Assembly (NCBI GenBank): GCA_000934455.1
Contig: KN884444.1
Coordinates: 43,418-75,134, forward strand
Direction of reading: 5' to 3'
From: Apostichopus parvimensis
Lineage: Eukaryota; Echinodermata; Holothuroidea; Aspidochirotida; Stichopodidae
DNA: 31,717 bases
The position numbers and the translations under genes were made by a program. Below are positions 13,101 to 19,100 of the stretch, in pieces. A model generated the notes under the pieces. That model was not told where the DNA came from. It worked only from the letters and a program-made list of their open reading frames with translations, and did no database searches. Positions within the stretch are counted from its first letter, which is position 1; each line of letters starts with the position of its first letter.

Positions 13101-16100
13101 TAAGTGGGGGTGGGGTTGGGGGTGTGGGGTGGGGAGGTGTTTCAAACATATCATGGGAGAGAGAAGAAAAGAGAACCTATAGGAAACCAAGATCAATGCA
13201 AAACCAAATATTTAATTTTTTAATTTTTGGCCCTGTCAGAATTTGTAAAATTGGAAAGAACACAACACAACATGCTGACCTTTTGATAAGCATTTCCCTG
13301 AAGGCTTGATAAGCTTTGTCCCATTTCTGCATCTTAAAGAAAAGTTCCGCCGTCCTTTCATCACGACTCGGAATCTCGGACTTCAATAAAGCTGAAAAAG
13401 ATGATGACAAGATACTAGCTTTTGCTTTTAAATTGTTGCACAATGAAGCTCTCTGTGTTATCTGTCCAAAGTCATAAACTGTCCTTTGTACAATTAAGCG
13501 TTATTCGTAACGCTCCAATTAATCTATTTCCTCTTTTCGTCCCTAGAACAAAATATAAGACTCTTGACGATTGTAGAATCTATTATTTAGGGTCTACCCT
13601 TTGGAATGAATTCCCTGCCTCTATACATTCCATTTCACCCCCTGGGCTTGTTCAAGTCCGAGCTCAAAACACACTTCTTTCGTACTGCTTTTAAGTTAAT
13701 TGCACTTTGTTTCATTTTATTGTTAAGTGCATTAGAACGCTTGGCAGATTTCTGCGCTTTACAAATGTATCAGTATTATTAAAAATGGTGATCAATTCTC
13801 AAATGAATATCCAGTGAAAGGTGATGTAAGACTTCCTCTCCTTTCACCAGATACATCAATCACACTTGATATCGTAACACCAAAACATGCTGTCAAGTAC
13901 AAAGGGGGTGCTACCAAATTGACAAAATGTTTGCTTCAAAATATTGAAATGGTTCAATTCTGCCAAGGGACAGTCACAGAATGATCAATGTGACCATGAG
14001 TTACACAGTCTACAGAAGAGCTTACAATAAAGTGCTGTGAATGGATTCTTTGCACCTTGAATACTCCAAAACAAATTTGCCCATTCTTGATTTTGTAAAT
14101 TAGTTGAAAGAAGACGGACAGAATAAACCATCTCCAAATCAGACTTTTCACCATTGTATACGAACATTATACTCACGGAGTGTTTTATTATATGCAATCA
14201 CCTCCCCCCCCCCCCTCTTACCATGAAATCTTGGCAGCATATACCACAGTACCCTGAATACTTACACTGGCCTAGCGTACCCCCTCCCCCCTCTCTCTCT
14301 TACCATATATTCTTGGCATGTATACCATACTACCCTGAATACTTACACTGGCCTAGCATCCCCCCCCTCTGTCTCTCTCTCTTACCATATAATATTGGCA
14401 TGTACACCACACTACGTTGAATACTTACACTGGCCTAGAGTACCCCCCCCCCTCCTCCCTCTCGCCATATAATCTTGGCATGTATACCACACTACCCTGA
14501 ATATTTACACTGGCCTATCATATCCCCCCCCTCTCTCTTACTATATAATCTTGGCATGTATACCATACTACCCTGAATATTTACACTGGCCTAGAGTACC
14601 CCCACCCCACCTCTCCTCCCTCTCACCATATAATCTTGGCATGTATACCACACTACCCTGTAAACTTACACTGGCCTAGAGTACCCCCCACCACCTCTCC
14701 TCCCTCTCACCATATAATCTTGGCATGTATACCACACTACCCTGTAAACTTACACTGGCCTAGAGTACACCCCCCCCCCTCTCCTCTCTCTCACCATATA
14801 ATCTTGGCATGTATACCACAGTACCCTGTATACTTACACTTGCCTAGAGTACCCCCCACCACCTCCAGAGCCTTCTCGTGTTTCCCAAGGAGATCCAGAA
14901 TCATCAGATAGAGGTTCACTTCGGATTCTCCTTCCAGTTTCTCTTCTTTAATCATCTTCTCCACCATCCTCTCGGCTAAAGGCAACAGCATCTTCTGTCC
15001 CAAACTGTTGTCAGAGTTCAAAGCCTGCAAAAGCCAGGACCAGACCAGAGAACAAATGCAATACTTAAAGTATTAAAAATTAAATATTTTCCAACCAAGT
15101 CCCTATGAAAAGAATCGACACTTACAGTAGTTGAATCCCTCAAGTCATTACTAGACGCCTCATGAAAACAGAGGGACAAGCTTTGGTCGTAACAAGTGAA
15201 GAAGATCTGACCAATTTTGACAAATATTTACAAATGTTCAAAACAATCTTTTTGAAGTTGATAGTGACAAATAAATTTAATTTATACAAATTTATTGCAG
15301 ATGAACATATCTATGATACTATCAGCTGCAAATTGACCAGAACCATGTAATTGATATATCTTTCCAGTAGCTGCAATTGCTTTCTTGATCAAAGTTTTCT
15401 TCATCTATAGGTCAAAACCGTCTCCTCGTTATATTTTGTATGGGGAAGACTTTTTTTATTTGGTGAGACTTTGTGATGCATCTGCCAACAACAGTGTGTA
15501 TTATGATATCTACTCACATATTCACAGAGCAAAAAAGAATGTTTATTCTAAAACAGTTGGCAGTTTGATAAAATTCAAAATAAAGAGAACCTTGACAGCT
15601 GTGCAAATATTTCAAATCTATCAGATTTCAAGGATGAATCAACAAGAAGATTATAACAGAAAAGTAAGAACATTTGCCGTTATGACATCGGAAAACGCTT
15701 ACTGTGGTCTACTCCCGGGAAAAAAAATCGAGGGTATTAGCTACTCAAAGTAAGTTCCATTTAATCAGCCATATCTTGAGAAAGGAACAAGATATCGAGA
15801 TGGGGTTTCCAACTTAAAGTGCGGAATATTTTCCTCTGCCTTATGTGTGTCACATTCTCTGGTACTGGAATATCCCTTTGAACAGATAAAGAGTTACTCT
15901 TTGAATGTACACAGCTGCGACAAACCTCTGGGGCCTGTCAAATTCACTCAAAGTTTTATGGCCTCTACAGCTGTAAGTGAGATGTGGCTGCAGTTTTCAT
16001 GTTTCAATGACTTGCAGTATCTCATCCAAAACTCTCCTGGTTGCCAATCTCTGTGACTCACGACAAATTGCAAGTTCTCTTTAAGAAAAATGTCGACGGT

Positions 16101-19100
16101 TCTTGCATTGGCTTTGCGATGAACTTTAGTAACAGTAATCGTCAAACTATTTCAGACACTCCTCTAGAGTTTCACAGGGAAACCATCACTCAATCCATCT
16201 CAAAAGCGGTCCGACTCGAGCTTGCATAAATGCAGCATCCACCGTTGCTGGAAATGAGACCTCTGAGATTTTTCTCGAGATCGGTGCCCAAGAGATGCCC
16301 AATTGGATTGAATGCTGAATACTCAGACCTGCGTACATTGTGCAGCCACAAAGATCCAAGTCCAAGACCTTGGGTATCCTCTACAGATATGCAAGCACGG
16401 ACCAGGTCTTTGAACCTCAGTCCAGTGTCTCGTATGTCACCAGGGAAACCTTCCTTTTTGCTCTGCATGGCAATTTATAACAGTTTGTGTAACACTTTCG
16501 AGGTGCGTGCAGGCGAGGAATACTAACTATCACAAAGTCGACCTGAAAATAACCAGGGCGGTGTCTTACCTCCATCGGCTGTGACCGCAATATGTACAAA
16601 ACTCTTAATATTTGAGTAAAACTCGCTGCTAACGAGAGATTGAATGCAAAATGCAAAAAACAAAGAATTACGTACCTGCATGACTGCACTTATCACTCCC
16701 CAGAAATAAAAAGCATTCTTGGGAACTAGCTTGTAGAGTGACATTGCCGTCTGTAAAATCAATCAAAAATGTACAATCCATGTTTAATGCAATTCCATTC
16801 AAATGAATGCTCTCCCAAAGAAAAAAACCCAGTACATAGCATTGCCTGCTAAATATGCTAGAAGGATACAAAACAGTGCGCTTTTGGTCAGCCTTTCCAC
16901 CATGTTCAACACACCATTCCACATTGATACCATAAGAAATCTACCATTTCTTCTCAGTGTGTAGGAATATTTCTAATTTAGGACGACTCAGAAAGTTTGG
17001 AATTGACTAACGCATGATACTAAGCTATACTATACTCCCAAAAAAAGAAGAAAGCAATCATTCACTTCTTGCTTATAGAATGTTTGAATGATTTCCATGA
17101 CAACCTACTACTGTATATAACTGTTGCCTCCAGTGATTGGTTGGTTTATTTACACCTGATAACTAGATTATCAGCAACCAAGTATCACACTCTAATCCAC
17201 ATACCTTTTGATATCAATTAATCACAATTTTACACCACAGAAGTGGCAGATCAAGATCATGAAAGCAGAAAATCAACTGAAGGTCGCAACTGAAGGTCAT
17301 CTACTGCATGTAATTATGATTCATTAACTAACTGCAATAGTCGTTCCATTATCTCAAAGAGATGTTCCAGTGGCTGAAGTTGGTTGATTGATAAAAAATG
17401 ATTGTATTTCTCTGCATATCAAGGTCCCAAAAACCACATCTCTGTAGCATATTGTCTCTCACAAGAATATCCCTTTAAAGCTGGATGATCCTCAGATATG
17501 AACAACTTGGCACAAGTAATTTTGTCGTCACTAACATCATCTTTGACAAGGTAATATCTATCGATTTCAAAACCCAGATCCCCATGACGTTGATGCTCTG
17601 GGCTGCATATCGTACATAGATAACAGTCGATTAAACCTTAGTTAATTAATGAAAGCCCCAAACCTTTAAACACAAATGAACTCTCACCTGTTGCTGACGC
17701 TTGAAGTCTTCCAATCTCACCAGAGCCATGAACAGATGAGTGTAGTATTCCTCACTCGGCTGTGTTTTGACAGCATTTGAGAAGATTTCAACAATTAATT
17801 CCACTGCGATAGAGAAAAGTTCCAAACGTCATGCTTGAAAACGTTCCTGCACAATACTCAACCAAGTCTGAACGGAGTGCCTTCGTTCGTCTTAAAATTG
17901 TTTCTATAAACTGTACTGTACAACTTTGGTTCAAAGACAAATTGTACGATAATAAAACTTAACAATTTCGTGCCACCATATATATTTGATTTTGATACAC
18001 TGCCACAAATCCAAGATTCCTATCATTGTCAACGGAGGTAACAACCTTTCCGACGGTTACTTGCTGAACAAAGAAAATAAGATAAATTTATTTTCTGTTT
18101 TATGGTGGTCATATTTAAATGAGATTTGTATCTATGAAGGAACATACTGTAAGCAAAGAATGCTAGTTACAGTCATTGCATCATTCATATTTTTTGTCGT
18201 TCTTCGCCATGGTGATGGATAAATTCAACAGATGTGAGAAGGTTAAATTAAATCTCTGATACTCATTAATTCTATCCAGTATTTCTTTGAGGTAATTCCT
18301 CTTAGAGTTAGAGTACTGTAAACTCATCTGTATTACTGATATAAGAAGACTGCACTGAGGAGAGGATGCTGTAAGGGTTTTTTAAAACTTTGCACACACA
18401 CAAACAAACACAAAGAAACAAAGATAAAAATCATCCTATAATCATAACTATAACAGACAATAATTGTACAAACTTCCATCAAAAACAAATTATATCTTCA
18501 TTACCCCCAATTGCATCAGCAAATGATAAACTCAAACAAAAAATTCACACTTGCATCATGTGCAACATTAATTCTCCAATCAAAGGCTTACACTATACAC
18601 ATGAATTTGTTTGGTACGAGAAATAATTACGGACAATTCTTCACACAAGAGCAAATGTGATGTTTGTACCTTTATTCATCTCCCGAAAACATATTGATAA
18701 GGCTTGAAGGGTGGGCTCGTCTGTCGGTTTGAGAGCCACAACAGTCATAGCTAGAGTTTCGCACTCCTGTACTCTGTAAAGGCGCAGCAATGCAAGAGCT
18801 TTGAGCACCTAAAAGTCAGAATAAATCAAGCAATATAATGCAGTTAATGTTATATGAAGGTAAAAGAGAAATACTGCGCATTGTATTGAATCTTTGATGA
18901 AGGAGTTCTGACAGGCAGATTCCAGAAACATATTTCAAATTTGGGGACAGATGATACGTTCAAGCGAAAATACAGGGGGATGTGGGGGGGTGGGGAGGAT
19001 TCAATGGTCATTGCATGACAAAAACAACAGCTATTTGACTACAGGTAAAACAATTAACAAGACTAGTCTTAAGTCAGCAACAAACTTAAATTTATACCTC

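Noticed and set aside
14219..14870. CRISPR-like direct repeat array
   Set aside because: Units are contiguous without unique spacers and lie in a eukaryotic gene. It is a tandem repeat.
14154..14911. Plus-strand ORFs with a repeated CIPHYPVNLHWPRVPP-type peptide
   Set aside because: These are antisense readings of the 82-bp tandem array, not a repetitive protein gene.
16190..16762. Minus-strand ORFs near exon 5, including IAVTADGG before a GTAAGA donor
   Set aside because: Exons 5 and 6 join in phase without it and match the family directly, so no extra NAA25 exon is needed.
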